From contig JAHZBS010000103.1 of the NCBI GenBank assembly GCA_019423265.1, positions 1 to 8,128 of the forward strand: a stretch of DNA of 8,128 bases. The letters are read 5' to 3'. This DNA comes from Clostridiales bacterium (GTDB taxonomy: Bacteria > Bacillota_A > Clostridia > Lachnospirales > Bianqueaceae). This document shows, piece after piece, positions 1 through 6,118 of the stretch (the first letter of the stretch is position 1; each line of letters begins with the position of its first letter). The notes under the pieces are model-generated. The model was given only the letters and a program-made list of their open reading frames with translations. It searched no databases and was not told where the DNA came from. The position numbers and the translations under genes are program-made.

Positions 1-446
1 TGGGGATCGTCTTTCAGGATTATCGCCTTCTCACGAAAAAGACTGTGTATGAAAATGTGGCCTTTGCGCTGGAAGTTATCGAGGAGTCCAGTCGAAAGAT
101 TCGGCGCAGTGTACCGTTGGCTTTAAATATGGTAGGACTTGCGCACAAATCGAAATACTTGCCCGGCGAGATTTCAGGGGGCGAGCAGCAGAGGACGGCG
201 ATTGCAAGGGCAATTGTCAACAATCCTCCGATTTTGCTGGCCGATGAGCCCACCGGCAATCTGGACCCTAAGAATTCAAAAGAGATTATTGAGCTGATTG
301 AACGAATCAACAAGAGGGGAACGACGGTTATCATCGCGACCCATGATCGAGCCATCGTCGATACGATGCAGAAGCGGGTGATCCATCTGGAGAAGGGTGA
401 GATTGTCCGAGATTCTGAAAAAGGCGGGTACGACGATGAGGATTAG
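1..446 (+). CDS. ftsE: Cell division ATP-binding protein FtsE (3' part; 5' end outside window)
   Basis: This is the ABC-type ATPase of the FtsEX complex, a cytoplasmic membrane-associated subunit that couples ATP hydrolysis to activation of cell-wall hydrolases at the division site. The reading frame is open from position 3, giving 147 visible residues. It begins in the Q-loop ([10 protein letters not shown]), followed by the ABC signature (ISGGEQQR), Walker B with catalytic Glu ([12 protein letters not shown]) and the switch His (ATHD). The Walker A region and roughly the first 80 residues of a usual ~230-residue FtsE lie upstream of the window. The Q-loop sequence and the directly overlapping ftsX make FtsE much more likely than a LolD- or MacB-type ATPase. 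Its last 11 nt overlap the proposed ftsX start, which suggests translational coupling. The GTG at 45 is an internal valine, not a start. Confidence 0.96.
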   Translation, partial: GIVFQDYRLLTKKTVYENVAFALEVIEESSRKIRRSVPLALNMVGLAHKSKYLPGEISGGEQQRTAIARAIVNNPPILLADEPTGNLDPKNSKEIIELIERINKRGTTVIIATHDRAIVDTMQKRVIHLEKGEIVRDSEKGGYDDED

Positions 447-1353
447 GACGATAAAAGTATGTCTAAAAGATGGATGTAAGGGGATTCTCAGGAATGGCCT
501 TATGTCTCTGGCGTCGATCGGAACCATCGCCGCCTGTCTGTTCATTCTCGGGCTTACATTCTGCATCGTCCGCAATGTTCAGCAATTTACAAACGATCTT
601 GGAAATTCCCTGGGGATTGTTGTCTTTTTGCAGGAGGGCGTGACGGAGGAACAGGGCAAAAGCCTGGCGGAGGAACTGAATGCCAGGGATGAGGTGAAGG
701 GTGCCCGGTACATATCGCCCGACGAAGCCTGGCTGAGCTTTAAACAGACGCTGGAGAAGGAGACGGGGCTAAATTCCGATATCCTCAGCGAGCTGGACCA
801 GGATAACCCGCTGGCGAATTGTGCAAACATTGAAGTCTATCTATACGATGCACAGTCGCAGGCGAGTTTTGTCGAGTATCTGGAGACAAGCTCCGATGTG
901 CGGAGCGTCAAGTATTCCAATGAGGCGGCGGATATGCTATCTTCCTTCAGCAAATTGGTTACCTATGTGGGATTGGCCCTGATCGCCATCCTGGTTTTCA
1001 TTGCGGTGTTGCTCATTGTCAATACGATTAAACTCTCCGTGTACATCCGCCGCTATGAGATCAATATTATGAAATATATCGGGGCGCGGGACTCCTTTGT
1101 CAAGCTACCCTTTATCGTTGAGGGGGTCATTATCGGGCTGATCGGGGCCGTGGTGCCCGGATGTCTGATTTATTTTGCGTATTACTACGTGGTGGAGATT
1201 ATCAATGAGCGGTTCTCCTCTGTCAGCTATCTGTTTAATTTTCTCAGCGTCAATGCCATTATGCAGACGCTGATCCCCCTATTTTTGATCTTAGGGGTCT
1301 TAGTGGGAATCATCGGAAGCTCAATTTCCATCCGAAAACATTTGAAGGTATGA
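436..1353 (+). CDS. ftsX: Cell division permease-like protein FtsX
   Basis: This is the membrane subunit of FtsEX; it carries the ATPase signal across the membrane to an extracytoplasmic hydrolase or its activator. I chose ATG 436 (305 aa, starting [10 protein letters not shown]), which overlaps the ftsE stop and matches usual FtsX length; a GTG at 397 would add 13 residues and seems unlikely. The order is typical: cytoplasmic N-terminus, TM1 at about residues 24-45, an extracellular domain at about 46-172, then TM2 (173-197), TM3 (225-250) and TM4 (275-297). Between TM2 and TM3 is the conserved cytoplasmic loop with [13 protein letters not shown] (205-217). The SD sequence is weak (AAGGCGGG, 421-428), consistent with coupling to ftsE. 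The M23 hydrolase gene follows after a 61-nt gap and is the likely partner that the extracellular loop controls. Confidence 0.95.
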   Translation: MRIRTIKVCLKDGCKGILRNGLMSLASIGTIAACLFILGLTFCIVRNVQQFTNDLGNSLGIVVFLQEGVTEEQGKSLAEELNARDEVKGARYISPDEAWLSFKQTLEKETGLNSDILSELDQDNPLANCANIEVYLYDAQSQASFVEYLETSSDVRSVKYSNEAADMLSSFSKLVTYVGLALIAILVFIAVLLIVNTIKLSVYIRRYEINIMKYIGARDSFVKLPFIVEGVIIGLIGAVVPGCLIYFAYYYVVEIINERFSSVSYLFNFLSVNAIMQTLIPLFLILGVLVGIIGSSISIRKHLKV

Positions 1354-1359
1354 GATGAA

Positions 1360-1376
1360 CTGCGGCTCTGCCGCGG
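1360..1376 (+). other. Small GC-rich hairpin in the ftsX-M23 gap
   Basis: The arms GCGGC (1362-1366) and GCCGC (1370-1374) flank a TCT loop, and a T-G wobble plus a C-G pair extend the stem to 7 bp. It sits 6 nt after the ftsX stop and has no following T-run, so it is not a terminator. It could stabilise or mark a processing site between the two messages, or be chance in GC-rich sequence. Confidence 0.3.
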
Positions 1377-1401
1377 GCGAGTCGACATTGCAGACGAAAG
1401 T

Positions 1402-1406
1402 GGAGG
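1402..1406 (+). promoter_or_regulatory. Ribosome binding site that fixes the M23 gene start
   Basis: GGAGG lies 8 nt before GTG 1415. The upstream in-frame ATG at 1355 has no comparable site and would place a polar, non-signal sequence in front of the signal peptide. This supports GTG 1415 as the true start. Confidence 0.8.
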
Positions 1407-1414
1407 TACGCAAC

Positions 1415-2713
1415 GTGAAAAAAAGACTACGATCCTTTGCCACCTTTGGCATTGTGGCGCTCCTAGTGGCGGTCATAGCGCTGCCGCCGGTTTTGGCCGA
1501 TGAGCTTGACGATCTGAAGGGACAACAGGGCGATATCGAGGATGAGCAGAGGGAAACCCAGGATCGGTTGACCGAGACGCAGCAAAAGATTAACGCAGTC
1601 AATGAGGCAGTGCAGAAGCTTGATGAACAGATCGTCGGCTATAGCACCGAAATCGACCGGCTGGCGCAGGAGATCACCGACCAGGAAGCGCTCCTGGTTA
1701 AGACGCAGGAGGAACTAGAGGAGGCAAAGAAGGAAGAGTCGCGGTACTATGCCGCTCTGAAGCAGCGGATCCAGATGATGTACGAGACCGGCGATGTGAA
1801 CTACCTGGAGGTCTTGCTCCGCGCAGAGAGTGTGTCCGACTTCTTTACCCGCATGGAGTACACGAAACAGTTGGTGGAATACGACCGCGGTATCATGGAC
1901 AATCTGGTGGAATTCAGGGAGGCCGTTGAGGAGAAGGAAACCCTGATCGAGGAGACGAAGGCGGGGCTTGAGGCCGATAAGCAGGAGCAGGAAGTGCAGA
2001 AAGCCAATCTGGAAGCCTCCAAGGAACAGAAGTCAGTAGAGCTTGCCTCCCTAAAGAAAAATGAGGACGAGCTCACTGCGTACATAGCGGAGTTGGACAA
2101 GCAGGAGGCAGAGATCGAGGCGCAGATCAAAGCGGCGGAGGAAGAATTGCGGCGCCAAGAGGAGGAGCGAAGGCGCCAGGAGGAAGAGGAGCAAAGGCGT
2201 CTGGAAGAGGAGCGGAGACGCCAGGAAGAGGAAGAGCAGCGCCGGCAGGACGAGCTCAATAATTCCAGCACCCCCCAGGATGAGCCGAGCAGCGGGGAGC
2301 CCAGCGGGGGAGGCTCCACATCCAACAGCGCCCTCTCATGGCCCCTTCCCGGGTATACCCATATCTCATCCGGGTACGGAGAGCGGGAACATCCCATCTA
2401 TGGAAGCCAACGCTTCCACGCAGGGCTGGATATTCCGGCCCCTCAGGGGACGAGCATCAAGGCGGCGGCGGCGGGAACCGTCATCACCTCCCAGTACAAC
2501 AGAAGCTACGGGTACTATGTGGTCGTCAGCCACGGAAATGGGCTGTCAACCCTGTATGCCCACTGCTCGCAGCTGTATGTGTCCGTCGGGGACACGGTTT
2601 CGCAGGGACAGACCATAGCAGCGGTTGGCAGCACAGGGGATTCAACGGGGAATCATCTCCACTTTGAGGTGCGCGTCAACGGTTCCCATACGAACCCTTG
2701 GAACTACGTGTAA
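1415..2713 (+). CDS. Secreted coiled-coil M23 (LytM) peptidoglycan endopeptidase, probable FtsEX client
   Basis: This is a predicted zinc metallo-endopeptidase that cuts peptide crosslinks in peptidoglycan outside the membrane. The GTG start gives 432 aa. Residues 1-28 form a signal peptide (basic KKRLR, hydrophobic core, likely cleavage after PPVLA). Residues 29-240 are a long heptad-rich coiled coil of the kind found in EnvC, CwlO and PcsB. Residues 241-280 are an uninterrupted Glu/Arg helix built of repeats. Residues 281-305 are a Ser/Pro/Gly linker. The C-terminal M23 domain (about 310-432) has the full LytM set: zinc ligands H335, D339 (HAGLD) and H416, with catalytic H383 (YAH) and H414 (HLH). 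It therefore looks enzymatically competent, unlike degenerate EnvC/NlpD LytM domains. The position just after ftsX implies regulation by FtsEX: the coiled coil would bind the FtsX loop and relieve autoinhibition. That role is inferred from context; the fold and active site are seen directly. Confidence 0.92.
   Translation: MKKRLRSFATFGIVALLVAVIALPPVLADELDDLKGQQGDIEDEQRETQDRLTETQQKINAVNEAVQKLDEQIVGYSTEIDRLAQEITDQEALLVKTQEELEEAKKEESRYYAALKQRIQMMYETGDVNYLEVLLRAESVSDFFTRMEYTKQLVEYDRGIMDNLVEFREAVEEKETLIEETKAGLEADKQEQEVQKANLEASKEQKSVELASLKKNEDELTAYIAELDKQEAEIEAQIKAAEEELRRQEEERRRQEEEEQRRLEEERRRQEEEEQRRQDELNNSSTPQDEPSSGEPSGGGSTSNSALSWPLPGYTHISSGYGEREHPIYGSQRFHAGLDIPAPQGTSIKAAAAGTVITSQYNRSYGYYVVVSHGNGLSTLYAHCSQLYVSVGDTVSQGQTIAAVGSTGDSTGNHLHFEVRVNGSHTNPWNYV
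2150..2254 (+). repeat. 45-bp tandem repeat encoding a Glu/Arg-rich helix
   Basis: Two full 45-bp units (2150-2194 and 2195-2239) and a partial third (2240-2254) lie inside the M23 gene. Each codes for a 15-residue unit of pattern RR(Q/L)EEERRRQEEEEQ (protein residues 246-260 and 261-275, partial 276-280). The two protein units differ at one position only (Q/L), while the DNA differs at several synonymous sites, which suggests selection on the protein pattern. Alternating acidic and basic runs of this kind are typical of a rigid single alpha-helix or extended coiled coil, here joining the coiled coil to the linker before the M23 domain. Confidence 0.85.
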
Positions 2714-2748
2714 GAGCAAGGAAACCGGCGCAGATGGTGCAGCCGCCT

Positions 2749-2782
2749 CATGAAAAAACACCCGCCGGGTGTTTTTTTCATG
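2749..2782. terminator. Rho-independent terminator, symmetrical (possibly bidirectional)
   Basis: The core stem CACCC (2759-2763) and GGGTG (2767-2771) has a 3-nt GCC loop. It is flanked by A6 (2753-2758) and T7 (2772-2778), and by CATG on both outer edges, so the whole 34-nt block is an inverted repeat with a single extra T. It starts 36 nt after the M23 stop and should end the ftsEX-M23 transcript. The A-run/T-run symmetry would let it act on the other strand as well. Confidence 0.9.
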
Positions 2783-2880
2783 GAACAGGGCATAATGATT
2801 ACCATGGCTGAATAGCCTGTAAGAAAGAGAACGTACCGGTCACGGGGTGTTCGCGATTTGGTGGAAATGGGAGGCGCGGC

Positions 2881-4116
2881 ATGTTTTGGAATAAAGAGAA
2901 TCGAGAGGATACAAAATCCTTTGTTTCCGGATTCCTCTGTGGGCTTTTGCTCATGGGGGCCGTTGTATTTGGGGTATTCGCATATACGCACAGTTATCTG
3001 TTGACGGCGATGAAATCCGATGGCTTGACAGCGAAGCAAGCGCATCGGCTGGTCAAGAAAGTGGACGCGATTGTGCGGACGCTGGATAGCCTGTACTTAG
3101 GGGACTATGACACGGATGCGCTTCTGGACGGAGCGTTTGAAGGGCTGGCGGAAGCGGTTGGCGATCCCTACACTCGGTATTATACAAAGGAAGAGTATGA
3201 AAAATTTCAGGTGAACACCACGGGGACCTATGGAGGACTCGGCGTCACCATCGTGAAAAATGACGCAGCGGGGAGAGTCCGCGTAGTAGGCGTCTATGAG
3301 GGCGGTCCGAGCGAGGCCGCCGGCGTGCAGCCAGGCGATGAGTTTATGAAAGTGGAGGGGGAGGATGTGACCGGCCTCACGACAGATGAGCTGGCGGCCA
3401 AATTAAAAGGGCCCATCGACACGTCGGTGACAATCACCTTCTATCGCCCGGCGGCGGATTCAGAGGTGGAGATTGAGATCACGCGGAAGAAAATCGAAGT
3501 GCCCACGGTTAAGCATGAGATGCTGGAGGACGGCATCGGGTACATTGCCATCACAAGCTTTGATGAGATCACTCCCAACCAATTCGACGCAGCTTTGGAG
3601 GACCTGCAAGGGCAAGGATTGCGGGGTCTGATCCTGGATCTCCGGGACAACCTGGGGGGGCGGGTAGACGCTGTTGAAAAAATCGCGGATGCTCTGCTGC
3701 CGGAGGGGATCATAACCTATACCGTGGACAAAAACGGGGAGAAGATAACGTATACTTCCGACGCAGAACATGCCCTGGGACTTCCGCTGACGGTGTTAGT
3801 CAATGAAAATTCAGCCAGCGCCTCGGAGATTTTAGCCGGCGCGATCCAGGACCACGGCGTTGGGACGCTGGTTGGCACCAGGACCTATGGCAAAGGGCTG
3901 GTCCAGCGGACAGTGCCATTTCAGGATGACACAGCGCTGAAAGTCACCATGGCGAAATACTACACCCCCAATGGCAACTACATCCACGGCGTGGGAATTG
4001 AGCCGGACATTGTGATCGACCTGCCGGCCGGCGTCAGCTATCAGTCTCTGGTGTCCCACCAGGAGGATATCCAATTTCTGACAGCTTATGAGGCGCTTGA
4101 GACCATGCTGGAATAA
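2881..4116 (+). CDS. S41 family C-terminal processing peptidase (CtpA/CtpB type)
   Basis: This is a membrane-anchored, PDZ-gated serine protease that trims or degrades exported proteins. The 411-aa product has a short basic N-terminus, one membrane segment (about residues 14-36) and an extracytoplasmic body. A helical cap (about 45-112) is followed by a PDZ domain (about 114-200) with the peptide-binding GGLGV (118-122) and QPGDEFMKVEG (150-160). The S41 core follows: RDNLGG (255-260), then catalytic Ser in SASASE (S313 by spacing), Lys338 in YGKG and Gln342. The Ser-Lys distance of 25 and Lys-Gln distance of 4 match those known for CtpB/Prc. ATG 2881 has GGGAGG 6 nt upstream. In Bacillus subtilis ctpB lies near ftsEX and minJ, so the order is conserved. 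CtpB orthology versus the CtpA paralogue cannot be decided here, so no symbol is given. A terminator upstream implies a separate promoter, which I could not find convincingly in 2783-2868. Confidence 0.94.
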   Translation: MFWNKENREDTKSFVSGFLCGLLLMGAVVFGVFAYTHSYLLTAMKSDGLTAKQAHRLVKKVDAIVRTLDSLYLGDYDTDALLDGAFEGLAEAVGDPYTRYYTKEEYEKFQVNTTGTYGGLGVTIVKNDAAGRVRVVGVYEGGPSEAAGVQPGDEFMKVEGEDVTGLTTDELAAKLKGPIDTSVTITFYRPAADSEVEIEITRKKIEVPTVKHEMLEDGIGYIAITSFDEITPNQFDAALEDLQGQGLRGLILDLRDNLGGRVDAVEKIADALLPEGIITYTVDKNGEKITYTSDAEHALGLPLTVLVNENSASASEILAGAIQDHGVGTLVGTRTYGKGLVQRTVPFQDDTALKVTMAKYYTPNGNYIHGVGIEPDIVIDLPAGVSYQSLVSHQEDIQFLTAYEALETMLE

Positions 4117-4130
4117 GCTGGGGAGCCGGG

Positions 4131-5009
4131 ATGAATTTTAGTCAGATCCTTTACCTCTGTCTCCACGGGGCGGCTAAGAATTGTTTGAATCCTATATTTT
4201 GGATTGCAGTCTTAGTCTGCTGGCAGCTATATAGAAAAAATGGCGCAAGCGCCGCGTTTGCCCGCCGGATCACACTGTATTCCGTTCTAGAGGGAGTGGG
4301 GGCCGGACTTGTAGCCGTGACCGTCATGGTCCTGCTGGGCCTGTCGATCCAGCCAGGGATCTATCTGATCCTTCTATTTCCTGCCGCCCTGCTGCTCTCC
4401 CTATTTCATCCCCGATTTCTCTGCTTTTCCTACAGCGCCGCACTCATAACCGCAGTGTCCCGGATCATACAGCCCTGGCTGAACTTGCAGGCGGATGCCG
4501 CAGGCCTGATGGCAGTCATCGCCGTGTTACATTTAATGGAGGCAATTTTGGTTCTGGTAGGCGGAGACCGCCAAAAACAGGCGGTCTTGGCAGAGACCGA
4601 CTTAGGACTTCGCCACGGGTGGAGCATGAATCGCTACTGGCCTGTGTCGCTGGGCTTGCTGCTTGTGACGGCAAGTGGAATGAAGGCGGCGCGGATGCCG
4701 GGGTGGTGGCCGCTGCTGGCGGGAGGGGAGAGCCTAGTCTACGGATTGTTGCCCATGACCGCCATGTTAGGCTATTCCAATCTTGCGGTCAAGCACTCTC
4801 CCAGGGTGAAATGCCTCCGGAGCGGGGGCAAACTGGTGGCGTACAGTGGAATTCTGCTGTTGCTTAGCTTGTGGCAGAATGGAAACAGCCTTCGGGAGGT
4901 AGCGGGACTTCTCTTCCAAGTGCTGGGACACGAGTGGATTCTCCAATCGGAGGAGAGCGCGGAAAAGAGGCTGGCCGCGCCGCTGTTAAAGCGGATTCAG
5001 GGCAGATAA
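4131..5009 (+). CDS. MinJ-like polytopic membrane protein without the C-terminal PDZ domain
   Basis: The 292-aa product is almost entirely membrane-embedded, with about eight hydrophobic segments (roughly residues 21-35, 55-72, 74-92, 97-112, 122-144, 170-184, 201-218 and 235-248, plus a weaker one at 256-266). Several stretches match my memory of the MinJ/clostridial 'PDZ membrane protein' family: LNPIFW near the start, LMEAILVLVGG (135-145), NRYWPVSLG (167-175), LGYSNLAVKHSPRVK (213-227) and LGHEWI (265-270). In that family GHE is normally followed by a PDZ domain; here only about 22 residues follow and the gene stops, so the PDZ is absent. MinJ in B. subtilis (about 400 aa) links DivIVA to MinD in division-site selection. 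That function is known for that protein and only suggested here. ATG 4131 has GGGGAG 5 nt upstream and lies 14 nt after the protease stop, so the two genes form one operon. Confidence 0.75.
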   Translation: MNFSQILYLCLHGAAKNCLNPIFWIAVLVCWQLYRKNGASAAFARRITLYSVLEGVGAGLVAVTVMVLLGLSIQPGIYLILLFPAALLLSLFHPRFLCFSYSAALITAVSRIIQPWLNLQADAAGLMAVIAVLHLMEAILVLVGGDRQKQAVLAETDLGLRHGWSMNRYWPVSLGLLLVTASGMKAARMPGWWPLLAGGESLVYGLLPMTAMLGYSNLAVKHSPRVKCLRSGGKLVAYSGILLLLSLWQNGNSLREVAGLLFQVLGHEWILQSEESAEKRLAAPLLKRIQGR

Positions 5010-5021
5010 GAGAATAAATAT

Positions 5022-5050
5022 TTGATTTTTACATAAGAGTATGCTATACT
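5022..5050 (+). promoter_or_regulatory. Sigma-A-type promoter with extended -10 for the LCP gene
   Basis: The -35 is TTGATT (5022-5027), the spacer is exactly 17 bp, and the -10 is TATACT (5045-5050), preceded by an extended -10 TGC (5042-5044). It lies in the A+T-rich stretch just after the MinJ-like gene. Transcription would start at about 5057, giving a leader of roughly 95 nt before the LCP start codon. Confidence 0.8.
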
Positions 5051-5053
5051 GGA

Positions 5054-5118
5054 CGAAACACCAAGGAGCAAGGTTTCGCCGCGGACGAGGTAGGCATTTG
5101 TACTCCGGATCCGCGGCG
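5054..5118 (+). other. Structured 5' leader of the LCP gene (two inverted repeats)
   Basis: The outer repeat is a perfect 9-bp pair: CGCCGCGGA (5077-5085) with TCCGCGGCG (5110-5118), separated by 24 nt. Upstream is a 6-bp pair, CGAAAC (5054-5059) with GTTTCG (5073-5078). The two stems share positions 5077-5078, so they compete slightly. No T-run follows, so this is not an attenuator terminator of the usual kind. The larger repeat could be an mRNA stem or an operator for a dimeric regulator. I do not recognise it as a known riboswitch. Confidence 0.45.
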
Positions 5119-5139
5119 TATATTCATACAGATTCAGGT

Positions 5140-5145
5140 AAGGAG
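5140..5145 (+). promoter_or_regulatory. Ribosome binding site choosing among three consecutive ATGs
   Basis: AAGGAG lies 1, 4 and 7 nt before the ATGs at 5147, 5150 and 5153 respectively. Only the third has normal spacing, so 5153 is preferred as the start. The alternatives would add one or two methionines. Confidence 0.75.
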
Positions 5146-5152
5146 AATGATG

Positions 5153-6118
5153 ATGAGCAAAAAGATGTCCAAGAAAAAAAAGAAAAAGGTCTTGATTATA
5201 TCCTGCTTTTCCGTTATCATGCTCTGCATAGTAGGGGTGGGCGGCATGATATTAAAGGCGATGATCGATGTCAATACTGCCATGGGGGCCATGTACGCCC
5301 CTGTCAAAACGGACAACCTCCGCGGAGACTCCGACGAAGAAGTCACCCATGATGACCTGATCAAGGCGCAAAAGCCCTTTTCCGTTTTGTTGCTGGGCAC
5401 CGATACGGGGGATTTTGGCAGGACGGAGACACGAGGGCGGAGCGATACGATTATCGTTTGCACCATCAATCCGGGGGAGGGCTCCGTGAAGATGTTGAGC
5501 ATACCCAGAGATACCAGGACGGAAATTGTGGGGAGAGGGACACAGGATAAGATCAACCATGCCTACGCCTTTGGCGGCGCTGAGATGAGCATCAATTCCG
5601 TGCAGAAGTTCCTGGGGATTCCCATCGACGCCTACGCGGTTGTGAATTTTGCGGGCTTTCAGAAGATTGTGGACGCGGTGGGAGGGATCACCGTGGAGAA
5701 TACATTGGATTTTACCATTGATGGCTATTCATTTGCCAAGGGGACTGTGGAACTGGATGGGGCCAAGGCGTTGGCATATTGCAGAATGCGCTATGACGAT
5801 CCCAACGGGGATTTTGGGCGCAGCGAGAGACAGCGACAGGTCATTGTCGCCATCGCCAAAAAGGCCTTGTCCTTCAACAGCGTGGCCAACTATAAGCAGA
5901 TCCTCGATTCCGTGGCCGACAGCGTCCTGACCGATATGGACTTTGAAACGCTGCTGAGTCTGGCGACCAACTACAGCCAGTGCGTAAATAATGTGACCCA
6001 GCTTCCGACGCTCAAAGGGCAGGGGACGAAGATCGACGGGATCTATTATTACATCGTGGACGAAGCGGCCCTGGCGGAGACGGTAGCCGAGTTGAAGGCC
6101 CATCTGGAGATTGACTAG
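5153..6118 (+). CDS. LytR-CpsA-Psr (LCP) family glycopolymer-peptidoglycan ligase
   Basis: LCP enzymes transfer undecaprenyl-phosphate-linked glycopolymers (teichoic acids, capsule or similar) onto peptidoglycan at the outer membrane face. The 321-aa protein has a Lys-rich cytoplasmic tip (SKKMSKKKKKK), one membrane helix (about residues 13-36), a short acidic linker (54-70) and then the LCP domain (about 75-235). Characteristic blocks are LLLGTDTG (79-86), the Arg/Asp pair in GRSDTI (95-100), LSIPRDTR (115-122), KINHAYAFGG (133-142), IVDAVGGI (172-179) and the Arg-rich YCRMRYDD followed by DFGRSERQRQ (209-229). The length is normal and no key residue seems missing. It has its own promoter and leader, although no terminator separates it from the MinJ-like gene. 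The polymer attached cannot be told from the sequence. The stop overlaps that of the convergent L,D-transpeptidase gene. Confidence 0.93.
   Translation: MSKKMSKKKKKKVLIISCFSVIMLCIVGVGGMILKAMIDVNTAMGAMYAPVKTDNLRGDSDEEVTHDDLIKAQKPFSVLLLGTDTGDFGRTETRGRSDTIIVCTINPGEGSVKMLSIPRDTRTEIVGRGTQDKINHAYAFGGAEMSINSVQKFLGIPIDAYAVVNFAGFQKIVDAVGGITVENTLDFTIDGYSFAKGTVELDGAKALAYCRMRYDDPNGDFGRSERQRQVIVAIAKKALSFNSVANYKQILDSVADSVLTDMDFETLLSLATNYSQCVNNVTQLPTLKGQGTKIDGIYYYIVDEAALAETVAELKAHLEID

Noticed and set aside
1355..1414. N-terminal extension of the M23 protein from ATG 1355
   Set aside because: It has no SD sequence and would put 20 polar residues before a normal signal peptide; GTG 1415 has GGAGG at 8-nt spacing.
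1801..2397. 198-aa minus-strand open frame rich in Ser and Arg
   Set aside because: It lies fully antisense to the M23 gene; its composition is the mirror of the Glu/Arg repeat. It has no recognisable domain.
2791..2796. CATAAT as a -10 box for the S41 operon
   Set aside because: No -35-like hexamer at 16-18 bp upstream; that position falls inside the terminator hairpin.
5010..5146. Remnant of a PDZ domain after the MinJ-like stop
   Set aside because: All three plus frames were read by eye. The stretch is A+T-rich with stops and then a promoter and leader; no GD or carboxylate-loop motif was seen.
5041..5352. 103-aa plus-strand open frame overlapping the LCP start
   Set aside because: It begins inside the -10 region of the promoter and overlaps the LCP frame; composition is random-looking.
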